From assembly GCF_037072025.1 (NCBI RefSeq), contig NZ_JAXHDD010000012.1:25359-89358 (forward strand): a stretch of 64,000 nucleotides of DNA, in the 5' to 3' direction. The stretch's first letter is position 1. Every line of letters begins with the position of its first letter. Positions 8,511 through 16,885 of this stretch are shown here, in pieces. A model generated the notes under the pieces. The model ran no database searches, had not been told where the DNA came from, and worked only from the letters and a program-made list of their open reading frames with translations. The position numbers and the translations under genes were made by a program. This DNA comes from Pseudogracilibacillus sp037072025 (GTDB lineage Bacteria; Bacillota; Bacilli; Bacillales; Amphibacillaceae).

Positions 8511-9518
8511 TTATAGTCCTTTTTCTTTTAAAAATTTCGCTAAATCAATACAACGGGAAGAGTAACCCATTTCGTTATCATACCATGAAACTACCTTGAC
8601 CATATTATCTTCTAGAACCATTGTTGAAAGTCCATCAATAATAGAAGAATGTGTATTACCAACAATATCTGTTGATACTAGCGGCTCAACTGAGTACTCT
8701 AAAACACCTTTTAACTCATCTTCGGCAGCTTCACTTAAGACAGCATTTACTTGTTCAACCGTTACATTCTGATCCAATTCTGCAACTAAATCGACAACAG
8801 AGCCATCTGGAACAGGAACCCGAATTGCCATACCATTGAATTTGCCGTTTAATTCAGGTAGTACTTTTCCAACTGCTTTTGCTGCACCTGTTGACGTCGG
8901 AATAATATTTTCAGCTGCTGATCTAGCACGACGGTAATCTTTATGAGGTAAGTCTAAAATTTGTTGATCATTTGTATACGCATGAACTGTTGTCATCAAC
9001 CCGCGCTTAACACCAAATTTATCATGTAATACTTTGGCAAGAGGGGCTAAACAGTTTGTTGTACATGATGCGTTTGAAAGAATATCATGTTTATCCGCTT
9101 CATATTTGTCCTCATTAACACCCATTACAATTGTAATATCTTCATCTGTAGCCGGGGCAGAAATAATAACTTTTTTTGCACCAGCTTCTAAATGTTTACT
9201 TGCATCTTTTCGATTTGTAAAGCGGCCTGTTGATTCAATCACTACTTCAACATCATGATCTTTCCAACCAATGTTGATCGGATCTTGTTCGGAGTACACA
9301 TGGATTTTCTTACCATTTATAATCAGATCATCCCCATCCACTTCTACCGCTGCATCAAGTCTTCCATGTACTGAATCATATTTAAGTAAATGTGCCAACA
9401 TATCTGCATCTGTTAAATCATTAATTGCTACTACCTCAACATCATCATTCTTTAATGCTTGCCTAAAAATATTCCTTCCAATTCGTCCAAATCCATTAAT
9501 ACCAATTTTTACAGTCAT
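8511..9518 (-). CDS. gapA: Glyceraldehyde-3-phosphate dehydrogenase, glycolytic
   Basis: NAD-dependent oxidation and phosphorylation of glyceraldehyde 3-phosphate. The 335-aa protein starts MTVKIGINGFGRIGRN (Rossmann motif), has the catalytic cysteine in SNASCTTNCLAP (about residue 153), the catalytic His in TTVHAYTNDQ and the phosphate-binding TGAAKAVGKVLPEL. GGGAGG precedes the ATG. It sits 26 bases after cggR, the layout of the B. subtilis gapA operon, which marks it as the glycolytic GapA rather than gluconeogenic GapB. Confidence 0.98.
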   Translation of the reverse strand: MTVKIGINGFGRIGRNIFRQALKNDDVEVVAINDLTDADMLAHLLKYDSVHGRLDAAVEVDGDDLIINGKKIHVYSEQDPINIGWKDHDVEVVIESTGRFTNRKDASKHLEAGAKKVIISAPATDEDITIVMGVNEDKYEADKHDILSNASCTTNCLAPLAKVLHDKFGVKRGLMTTVHAYTNDQQILDLPHKDYRRARSAAENIIPTSTGAAKAVGKVLPELNGKFNGMAIRVPVPDGSVVDLVAELDQNVTVEQVNAVLSEAAEDELKGVLEYSVEPLVSTDIVGNTHSSIIDGLSTMVLEDNMVKVVSWYDNEMGYSSRCIDLAKFLKEKGL

Positions 9519-9544
9519 TTGACTTCCTCCCTATTTTTTGTTTT

Positions 9545-10570
9545 TTATAATAAATACTTTTTAACAATCTCATTCGCTGCTGCTTCGTCAGTTATGAGCA
9601 CATCACTTTTGCCTTGTTTCATATAAGAGGCAATTGCTTGAGCCTTTGACTTTCCCCCAGCGACAGTAATAACTTTATTAATTTTCTTTAAATCTTCCAA
9701 ATGGATTCCAATTGTTCTTACTTTGTGAACAATATTCCCTTCTTTGTCGAAATAATAACCAAATGCTTCACTCACTGCTTGTTCATTAATTAATTGCTGG
9801 ACAGTATTGGCTGAAGTTTTCCTTCGCTTGGCCATTGTCAGTGCATCACCTATTCCATGTATTACAATATTTGCATGCTTAATTAAATTCAGTGTTTCCA
9901 TAATCGATTGCTCTTTAATCATAGATTGATACAAATCTTCACTTAAGGGATCGGGAACATGCAATAGTCGGTAGTCCCCTTTTTCAGCCTTCGCCATTTG
10001 GGCAACAATAGTGTTCGCTTGGTTCTCTACCTTTTCACCAACACCACCCCTGGCAGGTACAAATAAACATTCAAAGCCTTCCAATGGAACCATAGCATTT
10101 GCTACAGCAGCCATGGTTGTTCCTCCAGTAACTGCAATTGTAACGTTATCCTTAATGACTGTCTTCAAAAATTGTACTGTTGCCCTACCCAGTGCTTGCT
10201 TTACATACGGTTCTACATCACTATCTCCAGCAACAATAATGACATTTTCAATTGCTGTTTTACTTTTTAGTTTATTCTCTAAAGAAATCAAACCTGAAAC
10301 CTCACGAATAAAAGAGTGCAGTCGATCGATAATATTTTTCCCCTCATTCGTAATTAACATTCCTTTAGTCGTCATATCAATTAATCCTTGCTCTTGTAAT
10401 AAGGAAATTTCATTACGAATATATCTTTCCGGCATACTTGTGTGATCGACGATTCCCCTTCTACCGATCGGCTGAAAAAGATGAATCGTATAAAGAACGG
10501 TATACCTTTTTTGCATTGTTTCCAGTAAATCTGGGTAGATTATTTTTTGTAGATGAATTAACTCTTTCAC
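9545..10570 (-). CDS. cggR: Central glycolytic genes regulator CggR
   Basis: SorC/DeoR-type repressor of the gapA operon; in B. subtilis fructose-1,6-bisphosphate relieves its DNA binding. The 341 residues comprise an N-terminal winged HTH (about 1-90, with YIRNEISLLQEQGLI as the recognition region) and a C-terminal sugar-phosphate-binding domain (VAVTGGTTMAAVA, FVPARGGVGE, HGIGDA). The start is GTG at 10570, eight bases after AAAGGAG. First gene of the operon; candidate operator upstream at 10618-10658. Confidence 0.96.
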   Translation of the reverse strand: MKELIHLQKIIYPDLLETMQKRYTVLYTIHLFQPIGRRGIVDHTSMPERYIRNEISLLQEQGLIDMTTKGMLITNEGKNIIDRLHSFIREVSGLISLENKLKSKTAIENVIIVAGDSDVEPYVKQALGRATVQFLKTVIKDNVTIAVTGGTTMAAVANAMVPLEGFECLFVPARGGVGEKVENQANTIVAQMAKAEKGDYRLLHVPDPLSEDLYQSMIKEQSIMETLNLIKHANIVIHGIGDALTMAKRRKTSANTVQQLINEQAVSEAFGYYFDKEGNIVHKVRTIGIHLEDLKKINKVITVAGGKSKAQAIASYMKQGKSDVLITDEAAANEIVKKYLL

Positions 10571-10617
10571 AAAAAAACTCCTTTAACGTGAAGGATAAAA
10601 CTACTGCACTTAAACAT

Positions 10618-10658
10618 CAGGGTCGATTTCGTCCCTGTTGTTATTATTCTGTCCCACT
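10618..10658 (-). promoter_or_regulatory. Candidate CggR operator
   Basis: On the minus strand GTGGGACAG and CAGGGACGA place two GGGAC half-sites exactly 20 bp apart, followed by CGACCCTG. B. subtilis CggR binds direct repeats of CGGGAC in the same position upstream of its own gene. Possible upstream promoter elements are TTGATT and TAGAAT at 18-bp spacing, but these are weak. Confidence 0.65.
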
Positions 10659-10724
10659 TGGTGTAAAAAAATAAGCAGTGTATAATACTCCTTTTTAAAT
10701 TCTATCATACACTTTAATGAAAAA

Positions 10725-10979
10725 TCAATCATTTATTTCTATATTTTCTTGTAACGCTTTTTCTAATTGTTTTAAGTTCATTTTTTCACACGTTAAAAAT
10801 GTATCTTTAATTCGTACAGCCGGAATTAAAAGTTGATACTCCTCCAACCAACTGTCGTTTGTATAAATATCTCTTTCTTCTAATTCGAACGAATAATAAT
10901 TTTTCAGCATCATGATAAGCGCATAGGCATCGTCACATAAAGAACAATTATGCTTCGTATAAAATTCAAGTTTTACCAT
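10725..10979 (-). CDS. Glutaredoxin/thioredoxin-fold small protein
   Basis: An 84-aa single-domain protein of the glutaredoxin family (DUF836-like). It begins MVKLEFYTKHNCSLCDDAY, with a CSLC redox motif at residues 12-15, and has the 'LLIPAVRI' segment where family members carry the cis-Pro before strand 3. Thiol-disulfide exchange is expected; the partner is unknown. I prefer the ATG at 10979 (AAGGATGAC upstream) over one three codons earlier. Relatives sit upstream of cggR in other Bacillaceae. Seven to sixteen bases separate it from the Nudix gene, so the two are likely co-transcribed. Confidence 0.8.
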   Translation of the reverse strand: MVKLEFYTKHNCSLCDDAYALIMMLKNYYSFELEERDIYTNDSWLEEYQLLIPAVRIKDTFLTCEKMNLKQLEKALQENIEIND

Positions 10980-10995
10980 GTTTGTCATCCTTACA

Positions 10996-11628
10996 TTAAG
11001 TATACTTTATTTTGTTTCGGATTATTTCTATAAAATGCTTAATTATTTTTGCTGTTAAGCCCCAGATTACTTTATCATTATATTTATAGAAAAGTTCTTC
11101 TACCTTGCGAGTGCGCCAATCATAATTTTCACCATCTTGGATTAGATGATATGGAAAGTTTGCTTCAGGAACAACTTCTAAATTTACATAATAAATATCC
11201 GGTTCTTTTTCAAGAAAAAAGGTGAGTGGAACTGTAAATACTTCTGCAACTTCCGCTTTATTTAAAACCATTTTTTCTAAACTCATGATTTCTCCCGCAT
11301 ATGGATATATTACTCGCCCTTCCGGAGCAACTATATAATCCAATGGGATTACATGCCTAATCGTGGCAGGAGTTATCCCTAACTCTTCCGTTGTTTCTCT
11401 AATTGCGCATGCGAGCGCATTTGCATCATTTTTATCGATCCTCCCCCCTGGAAAACAAACATCACCTGGCTGGTTTCTCATTTTAAGGGAGCGTACTTCA
11501 AATAAAATATGAATCTCTTTCTCAATTTCGACAAGCGGCAGCAGTACAGCATATTGTTTGAAAACTTTTTGATCCATTATAGAAGGTTGCCGGTTAATTA
11601 ATTTCTTTAATATAGTTTGAGCATCCAC
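10996..11628 (-). CDS. Nudix hydrolase, CoA pyrophosphatase type
   Basis: A 210-aa Nudix protein of the NudL/YeaB group, which hydrolyses CoA and derivatives to 3',5'-ADP and phosphopantetheine. The Nudix box spans about residues 61-83 (FPGGRID ... REtTEELGI, with the metal-binding E-E pair). The preceding sequence 'LLPLVEIEKEIHILFEVRS ... NQPGDVCFPGG' matches the CoAse-type UPF0035 signature. The start is GTG at 11628 with GGAGAT nine bases upstream. It is the first gene of a probable pair with the glutaredoxin-like gene. Substrate is inferred. Confidence 0.85.
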   Translation of the reverse strand: MDAQTILKKLINRQPSIMDQKVFKQYAVLLPLVEIEKEIHILFEVRSLKMRNQPGDVCFPGGRIDKNDANALACAIRETTEELGITPATIRHVIPLDYIVAPEGRVIYPYAGEIMSLEKMVLNKAEVAEVFTVPLTFFLEKEPDIYYVNLEVVPEANFPYHLIQDGENYDWRTRKVEELFYKYNDKVIWGLTAKIIKHFIEIIRNKIKYT

Positions 11629-11711
11629 ATTATCATCTCCAACACAATCAATTCTATTATACTAAGAGTAAGTAAAAAATGAAAAAATAGCGCCTTCACG
11701 AAGGATGTAAA

Positions 11712-11848
11712 GTATTGATTCAGCGATTTCGTTCAACAATTAAGCGCAAATGTTCTTCAATTCAGCGAATCTAATTTTTATTCAGCGATCTCGACCAAGA
11801 ATTCAGCGTTTTCTTAAATAATTCAGCGCTTTAATATTTAGGCAGATA
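11712..11848. repeat. 20-21-bp-period repeat, ATTCAGCG family
   Basis: Six units start ATTCAGCG (one ATTAAGCG) at 20-21-bp steps, each with a different 12-13-nt tail. This third sequence family shows the same head-plus-variable-tail plan as the AACCACG and CTCGACATC families. It lies between the divergently oriented Nudix and pyrP genes. Confidence 0.75.
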
Positions 11849-11916
11849 TTTCCCATTGACATTTTTCTTTTTTATGTGACAATTAATATAATAAAAATTA
11901 ATATTTTCCTTTAATT

Positions 11917-12022
11917 TAGTCCCGTGAGGCTAGCAAGGTGAACGACAGATACGTATATCTCTTTTGATATACGTCTATAGTATACGTATGTACAAAACAC
12001 CTTGTTATCAAGGTGTTTTTTA
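11917..12022 (+). promoter_or_regulatory. PyrR-dependent transcription attenuator
   Basis: The leader contains the PyrR RNA-binding motif TAGTCCCGTGAGGCTAGCAAGG (11917-11938 region; conserved ARUCCNGNGAGGYU core). A long A/T-rich palindromic antiterminator region (ACGTATATC ... GATATACGT) follows, then an intrinsic terminator (AACACCTTG/CAAGGTGTT plus T-run, 11995-12021). In Bacillus, PyrR bound to UMP favours termination of pyr genes. A TTGACA at 11856 and TATAAT at 11887 lie upstream, but their 25-bp spacing is too long for one promoter. Confidence 0.93.
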
Positions 12023-12061
12023 TTGTTCACATGAAGGAGAATAAAAAAGGAGAAAAAACAG

Positions 12062-13345
12062 ATGGCAAAATATAATGAGATTCAAGTTCATGAACGACCA
12101 CCATTACAACAGAGTGTACCACTAGGAATTCAACATTTATTTGCTATGTTTGGTTCAACTGTGTTAGTTCCAATCCTTTTTGGTGTAAACCCGGCAATCA
12201 TTTTACTCATGAACGGGATAGGAACAATCCTTTATTTATTCATTACAAAAGGAAAAATCCCTGCTTATTTAGGGTCAAGTTTTGCATTTATTTCGCCAGT
12301 ACTCGTTGTACTTGGGAAATATAATGGCGAAGAGGGTTTCAGCTATGCCTTAGGTGGATTTTTAATGGTTGGGATCGTTTTAACTATCGTTGGTATCATT
12401 ATTAAATTTATTGGTACAAGTTGGATCGATGTTTTGTTTCCACCAGCTGCAATGGGAGCAATCGTTGCAGTTATTGGACTTGAACTCGTTCCAGTAGCAG
12501 CAGAGATGGCTGGATGGATTGCACCTGCCGATGCCGGTGCTAATTGGAAGATGGATTCAACATCCGCAATTGTCGCTCTATTAACGTTATTAATTACGAT
12601 TGTATTTTGGGTAACGATGCGTGGATTTTTAAAAATCATTCCAATTTTATTAGGTATTACTTCTGGTTATATTATTGCCTACTTTTTCGGACTGCTTCAA
12701 TTAGACCTTGTTGGAGAAGCTACATGGATAACAATGCCAGAACTTTATACGATGAAATTTGATTGGTCAGCAGTATTTATCATCTTGCCCGCTGCACTCG
12801 TGCTAATTCCTGAACATATCGGTCATTTGTTTGTAACTAGTAATATTGTAGGTAAAGATTTAACGAAAGACCCTGGGTTAGACCGCTCTTTTATTGGTAA
12901 CGGGGTATCAACAATTATTTCTAGTTTCTTCGGCTCCACACCAAACACTACTTATGGAGAAAATATTGGCGTACTTGCGATTACACGAGTTTACTCTACT
13001 TGGGTCATCGGTATGGCTGCAGTGATGGCGATCATCTTATCATTCTTTGGAAAACTTGCAGCACTTATTCAATCGATTCCAACACCAGTTATGGGTGGAA
13101 TTTCCTTACTTCTTTTCGGAATTATTGCAGCAAGTGGAATCCGGATGCTCGTTGAAGCAAAAATTGACTATTCGAAATCCCAAAACTTAATTTTAACCTC
13201 TGTTGTTCTTGTCATTGGCATTAGTGGTGCATCAATCAATATTGGGAAAGTAGCATTAACCGGAATGGGGCTTGCGACTGTTGTTGCAATTATTCTCGGA
13301 TTATTCTTTAAAATACTAGAGGTACTAAATCTATCGAATGAATAA
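12062..13345 (+). CDS. pyrP: Uracil permease
   Basis: Proton-coupled uracil importer of the nucleobase-ascorbate transporter family. The 427-aa protein has about 12-14 hydrophobic segments. Family landmarks are 'QHLFAMFGSTVLVP' near the N-terminus, 'PEHIGHLFVTSNIVGKDL' (conserved Glu/His) about residue 245, and 'NTTYGENIGVLAITRVYS' about residue 295, the substrate-binding region of UraA. The upstream PyrR attenuator confirms the pyrimidine role: high UMP should shut it off. Stand-alone rather than inside a pyr operon, where B. subtilis has it second after pyrR. Confidence 0.96.
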   Translation: MAKYNEIQVHERPPLQQSVPLGIQHLFAMFGSTVLVPILFGVNPAIILLMNGIGTILYLFITKGKIPAYLGSSFAFISPVLVVLGKYNGEEGFSYALGGFLMVGIVLTIVGIIIKFIGTSWIDVLFPPAAMGAIVAVIGLELVPVAAEMAGWIAPADAGANWKMDSTSAIVALLTLLITIVFWVTMRGFLKIIPILLGITSGYIIAYFFGLLQLDLVGEATWITMPELYTMKFDWSAVFIILPAALVLIPEHIGHLFVTSNIVGKDLTKDPGLDRSFIGNGVSTIISSFFGSTPNTTYGENIGVLAITRVYSTWVIGMAAVMAIILSFFGKLAALIQSIPTPVMGGISLLLFGIIAASGIRMLVEAKIDYSKSQNLILTSVVLVIGISGASINIGKVALTGMGLATVVAIILGLFFKILEVLNLSNE

Positions 13346-13413
13346 TTTTCAAAATCGGGATAGTCTTTCCAGTATATATAGATTATAATATTTTTAAAAG
13401 GAGGGCTTACGAG

Positions 13414-14574
13414 ATGGTAGAAAAGGTTGAAAATGGTCTCTTTGGTGAATTTGGCGGCAGCTACGTACCAGAAGATTTACAAACCGTTTTAGAAGGACTA
13501 GCCGAGGCGTTCGAAACATATAAAGATGACCCCGAATTTCAAGAAGAGTTTCGATATTATTTAAAAGAATATGTAGGTAGGGACAATCCATTAACCTTTG
13601 CACAAAATTTAACTCAAAAAATCGGCAGTGCAAAAATTTATTTAAAGCGTGAAGATTTAAACCATACGGGTGCACACAAAATCAATAATGCGATTGGACA
13701 AATTTTACTTGCCAAGCGAATGGGTGCAACTCGTGTTATTGCTGAAACTGGTGCTGGGCAGCATGGTGTTGCAACGGCTACAGCATGTGCGATGTTTAAT
13801 ATTCCTTGTACAATTTATATGGGAAAACATGATACTGAAAGACAAGCCTTAAATGTGTTTCGCATGGAATTACTAGGAGCTACAGTTGTACCAGTAGAAG
13901 CTGGACAAGGAAGACTTAAAGATGCGGTAGATGCGGCACTTGGCGATTTAATTGAAAACTATCAAACTACTTTTTATTTACTTGGCTCTGCTGTTGGTCC
14001 ACACCCTTATCCGACAATGGTAAAACATTTTCAATCGATAATTAGCGAAGAATCTAAGCTACAAATTTTAGAAAAAGAAGGAAAACTTCCTACAGCTGTA
14101 GTAGCTTGTGTTGGTGGAGGAAGCAATGCAATTGGAGCATTCGCAAATTATATCGAAGAAGAAAATGTACGTTTAATCGGTGTTGAGCCGAAAGAAGCTG
14201 CATCCATTACCGAGGGAGTTCCTGCTATCATTCATGGATTTAAATGTCTCACTCTCCTTGATGAATACGGTGAACCAGCACCAACTCACTCGATTGCAGC
14301 GGGGCTAGATTATCCTGGCATTGGACCAGAACACAGTTTTTTAAAAACGAATGGCCGTGCTGAATATGTAACCATTACCGGTGACGATGCTTTGGAGGCC
14401 TTTAAGGAATTGTCGCAAGTAGAAGGAATTATCCCAGCACTTGAAAGTTCCCATGCAATTGCTTATACAATAAAACTTGCAAAAAAACTTACAAAAGATG
14501 ACGTTATAATTGTTAATTTATCAGGTCGCGGGGATAAGGACGTTGACCAAGTGTTTCAAATGGAAAAATTATAA
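13414..14574 (+). CDS. trpB: Tryptophan synthase beta chain, stand-alone
   Basis: PLP enzyme that joins indole and serine to tryptophan. The 386-aa TrpB1-type protein has 'EFGGSYVPEDL' at the N-terminus, the PLP lysine in LNHTGAHKINNA (about residue 87), catalytic Glu in AETGAGQHGVATA, phosphate loop CVGGGSNAIG and C-terminal LSGRGDKD. AAAGGAGGG precedes the ATG. No trpA or other trp gene is adjacent, and a terminator follows directly, so it is a single-gene unit. No T-box or TRAP site is evident upstream. It may salvage indole, or pair with a trp operon elsewhere. Confidence 0.97.
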   Translation: MVEKVENGLFGEFGGSYVPEDLQTVLEGLAEAFETYKDDPEFQEEFRYYLKEYVGRDNPLTFAQNLTQKIGSAKIYLKREDLNHTGAHKINNAIGQILLAKRMGATRVIAETGAGQHGVATATACAMFNIPCTIYMGKHDTERQALNVFRMELLGATVVPVEAGQGRLKDAVDAALGDLIENYQTTFYLLGSAVGPHPYPTMVKHFQSIISEESKLQILEKEGKLPTAVVACVGGGSNAIGAFANYIEEENVRLIGVEPKEAASITEGVPAIIHGFKCLTLLDEYGEPAPTHSIAAGLDYPGIGPEHSFLKTNGRAEYVTITGDDALEAFKELSQVEGIIPALESSHAIAYTIKLAKKLTKDDVIIVNLSGRGDKDVDQVFQMEKL

Positions 14575-14580
14575 GAAATT

Positions 14581-14629
14581 CTGGCAAGATGATTACTTCT
14601 TTTCTGCCACATCTTGCCAGTCTTTTTTA
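14581..14629 (+). terminator. Terminator of trpB
   Basis: CTGGCAAGATG pairs with CATCTTGCCAG across a T-rich loop and is followed by TCTTTTTTAT. Confidence 0.88.
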
Positions 14630-14638
14630 TGTATAAAA

Positions 14639-15120
14639 TTAACCCCAAATCTGTTCTAACCGTGGTGCATAGAAATCAATTGCTTTTTGATAACTTAACA
14701 TTTCACTATCTTTAGTCGTCTCCATTAAACATGTAAGCAGTAGTTTCATAGCTGCTTGATGTTCTTGTAAATTATATAGGGTCATCGAATAGAATACTTA
14801 TATTACCCTGTTATCGGGGAACTGATTGATACCTTTTTCAAAAACATTTTTTGAGTTTTCATAATTTCCAATCGCTCGATATGTGCTCCCCAATCCAATA
14901 ATTGCTTTTTCCAAGTCTTTCCCTGATAACCCCAATTTTGTTTCCTTTTAATACGGAACAGCTTTTGTTTCCTCTCCTAGCACATCAAAACTCCATGCAC
15001 ATTGAAGTTTACATAAGGATCATTTGAAAATTTTCTTACCAGTTTCATTAATAATCGATTAGATTGTTTTAGTTCTGATTTTTTACGCAACTCTATTGCT
15101 CGTTTAATCTCTTCTTTCAC
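14639..15120 (-). pseudogene. Decayed tetratricopeptide-repeat protein gene
   Basis: Read on the minus strand from a GTG at 15120 (GGGGGAG upstream) the sequence gives VKEEIKRAIELRKKSELKQ, then after a one-base deletion WSFDVLGEETKAVPY, a TAA, LGLSGKDLEKAIIGLGSTYR, PDNRVI, another TAA, VFYSMTLYNLQEHQAAMKLL and finally APRLEQIWG with its own stop. This is a TPR-repeat protein of about 160 aa of a type common in Bacillus, broken by one frameshift and two nonsense codons. Family function is unknown. It adjoins trpB in convergent orientation. Confidence 0.8.
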
Positions 15121-15765
15121 GTCTCCCCCTCTTTCCTCGTTCACGATAATTCCGAATTTATATATAACAAGAAATACTAAAAATAATCCATCGCTTCATG
15201 TACCCTGAAATAGATTCAGAAAAGCTAAAGATTAAAACGGAATTCCCAAAATTAATAATATATCTAATAATAGCCGTCCCAACATTAGAAAACTTGGCTT
15301 ATCGCCAAGATTGGCGATATCCTTAGTTGCACTTATGCAGTAGGAAAGTTTCTTTCTTATCTGCCAAAAAAAGAATACAGAAAGCCGCTATAGGAACTCG
15401 GATCAACCGAATGTGATTGATGATAGTTTTCTATTTGAGGATCATCATAATAATTAACATCTCGACCATCCAGCATTAGATCACCGCCCTACTTGTTAAT
15501 TATAAATAGTTAGACTCGTCTAATGTTTAAGAACTAGAATAATTTAATTCCAATTTAGCTTTTCATTTTGTTCGTTGCTGACCGTACCTTACATACCAGC
15601 ATAAAGGCATTATCAATGTTTCCATTTAATTATAAAACGTATTGATTATTTTTCCTATATAATTCTGTCAACCTGTATTATAACAATTCGCTATAAAAAT
15701 ATTGCAATGGAGCTGCTATTATTATTATAATAGAATTAACATCACTACATAAAGGAGTTAATCTT
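15121..15765. other. Non-coding stretch with traces of decayed sequence
   Basis: No intact gene. On the minus strand about 15375-15475 reads GRDVNYYDDPQIENYHQSH and VDPSSYSGFLYSFFGR, which looks like the end of a former protein gene, but I cannot name it. A small palindrome (TTGGCTTATCGCCAAGATTGGCGA) is near 15295. The last 100 bases are A+T-rich and should hold the rraA promoter. Confidence 0.4.
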
Positions 15766-16389
15766 ATGAATTCTGTTATACAACAATTAAAGAACGTGCC
15801 AACAACCGCTATTTCTGATGTGCTTAAAGGAATGAACAATATTGATCCTGCTATTAAACCTTTAAAAGAAAATTATAAAATTGCTGGGCAGGCATTCACG
15901 GTAAAACTTCCTGTGGGAGATAATTTAATGCTATTAAAATCTCTAAAAGAAGCAAAGCCAGGTGATATTCTTGTTGTTGATGTAAAAGGCGATACCTATC
16001 GCGCTATTGCTGGCGATTTTGTCGTTGGGATGATGCAAACATTAGAACTTGGTGGCCTAGTAGTCGATGGAGTAATCCGTGACCTCATCGATATAAAAGC
16101 ATTAAATTTCCCAGTTTTCTCTAAAGGAACAACGGTGTCCTCTGGCGGAAAAACAGGACCTGGGGAAACAAATGTCCCAATTTCCTGTGGCGGAGCTTCC
16201 GTAAATCCTGGTGATATCATCGTCGGCGATGTTGATGGAGTAGTCGTTATTCCACGAGATCGTGCGGAAGAAGTACTGGATGGAGCAAAAGCAAAAATGA
16301 AAGCCGATGATGAGCGAGAAGCAAACATCAGTGGAAATAAAGAAGAAATTTATAAATACATCGACGGAATGATTGCGAAAAGTAAATAA
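15766..16389 (+). CDS. RraA-family protein
   Basis: A 207-aa protein of the RraA/DlpA family, whose members act as 4-hydroxy-4-methyl-2-oxoglutarate/oxaloacetate aldolases or, in E. coli, as RNase E inhibitors. The conserved divalent-metal/substrate signature is visible: 'GDILVVD', then GGLVVDGVIRDLIDI (G-x-x-x-D-G-x-x-R-D core, about residues 98-112) and 'VFSKGTT', followed by 'GDIIVGDVDGVVVIPRDRAEEV'. AGGAG precedes the ATG. Bacillus lacks RNase E, so an aldolase or decarboxylase role is more likely. Single-gene unit with its own terminator. Confidence 0.88.
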   Translation: MNSVIQQLKNVPTTAISDVLKGMNNIDPAIKPLKENYKIAGQAFTVKLPVGDNLMLLKSLKEAKPGDILVVDVKGDTYRAIAGDFVVGMMQTLELGGLVVDGVIRDLIDIKALNFPVFSKGTTVSSGGKTGPGETNVPISCGGASVNPGDIIVGDVDGVVVIPRDRAEEVLDGAKAKMKADDEREANISGNKEEIYKYIDGMIAKSK

Positions 16390-16417
16390 AATATAATAAG
16401 CAAATAAAATTATAAAA

Positions 16418-16456
16418 CGCCGAACTAAATTCTAATTAAAGTTCGGTTTTTCTTTT
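16418..16456 (+). terminator. Terminator of the RraA-family gene
   Basis: CCGAACT and AGTTCGG form a 7-bp stem 30 bases after the stop, followed by TTTTTCTTTT. Confidence 0.8.
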
Positions 16457-16544
16457 GACCGCTTTAGTAAATTTTATCGTTTATTTCCTGGAACTAAGCC
16501 ATAAAACACTACATGAATGGAACAAATTTACATGTTGGATAACG

Positions 16545-16655
16545 TAACATCTTGGAGAATGACTCAACATCTTGTGAATCCACTCGACATCCCTGAAACG
16601 AATCGACATCCGGAAAACACACTTGTCATTTTGGAGATCGAGTCAGCACCTAACT
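16545..16655. repeat. Degenerate CTCGACATC-family repeats
   Basis: About five poorly conserved 20-bp units (ACTCAACATCTTG, ACTCGACATCC, ATCGACATCC, CTTGTCATTTTGG). The rest of 16457-16846 holds no gene I can support; a 35-codon frame from about 16681 (starting MSKNIVYYLN) looks like a fragment and has no ribosome binding site. Confidence 0.55.
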
Positions 16656-16846
16656 TAGTGGTGATTTAATCGGTGTAAATGAGTAAAAATATTGTTTATT
16701 ATTTAAACGAAGATCGATTAAGACAATTAATCATTCACGATTTAAAAGTTAGAACTGTTATCGGAAAGTTCAATAGCGGAAGATAGAAAAAAATCCATTA
16801 CCGAAAAATTTTAAGACAAAGTAAAGATTATAAGAAAATTGCCTGG

Positions 16847-16880
16847 TGAAAAGCCTAGAATATAACTTCTAAGCTTTTCA
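16847..16880 (-). terminator. Stem-loop after the glycolate-oxidase-like gene
   Basis: TGAAAAGCCTAGAA pairs with TTCTAAGCTTTTCA (one mismatch), five bases beyond the stop of the flavoprotein gene. The T-run is poor, so the call is moderate. Confidence 0.5.
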
Positions 16881-16885
16881 ATAAT

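Noticed and set aside
16681..16786. 35-codon frame starting MSKNIVYYLN
   Set aside because: Too short, without a ribosome binding site; possibly a fragment but not supportable as a gene.
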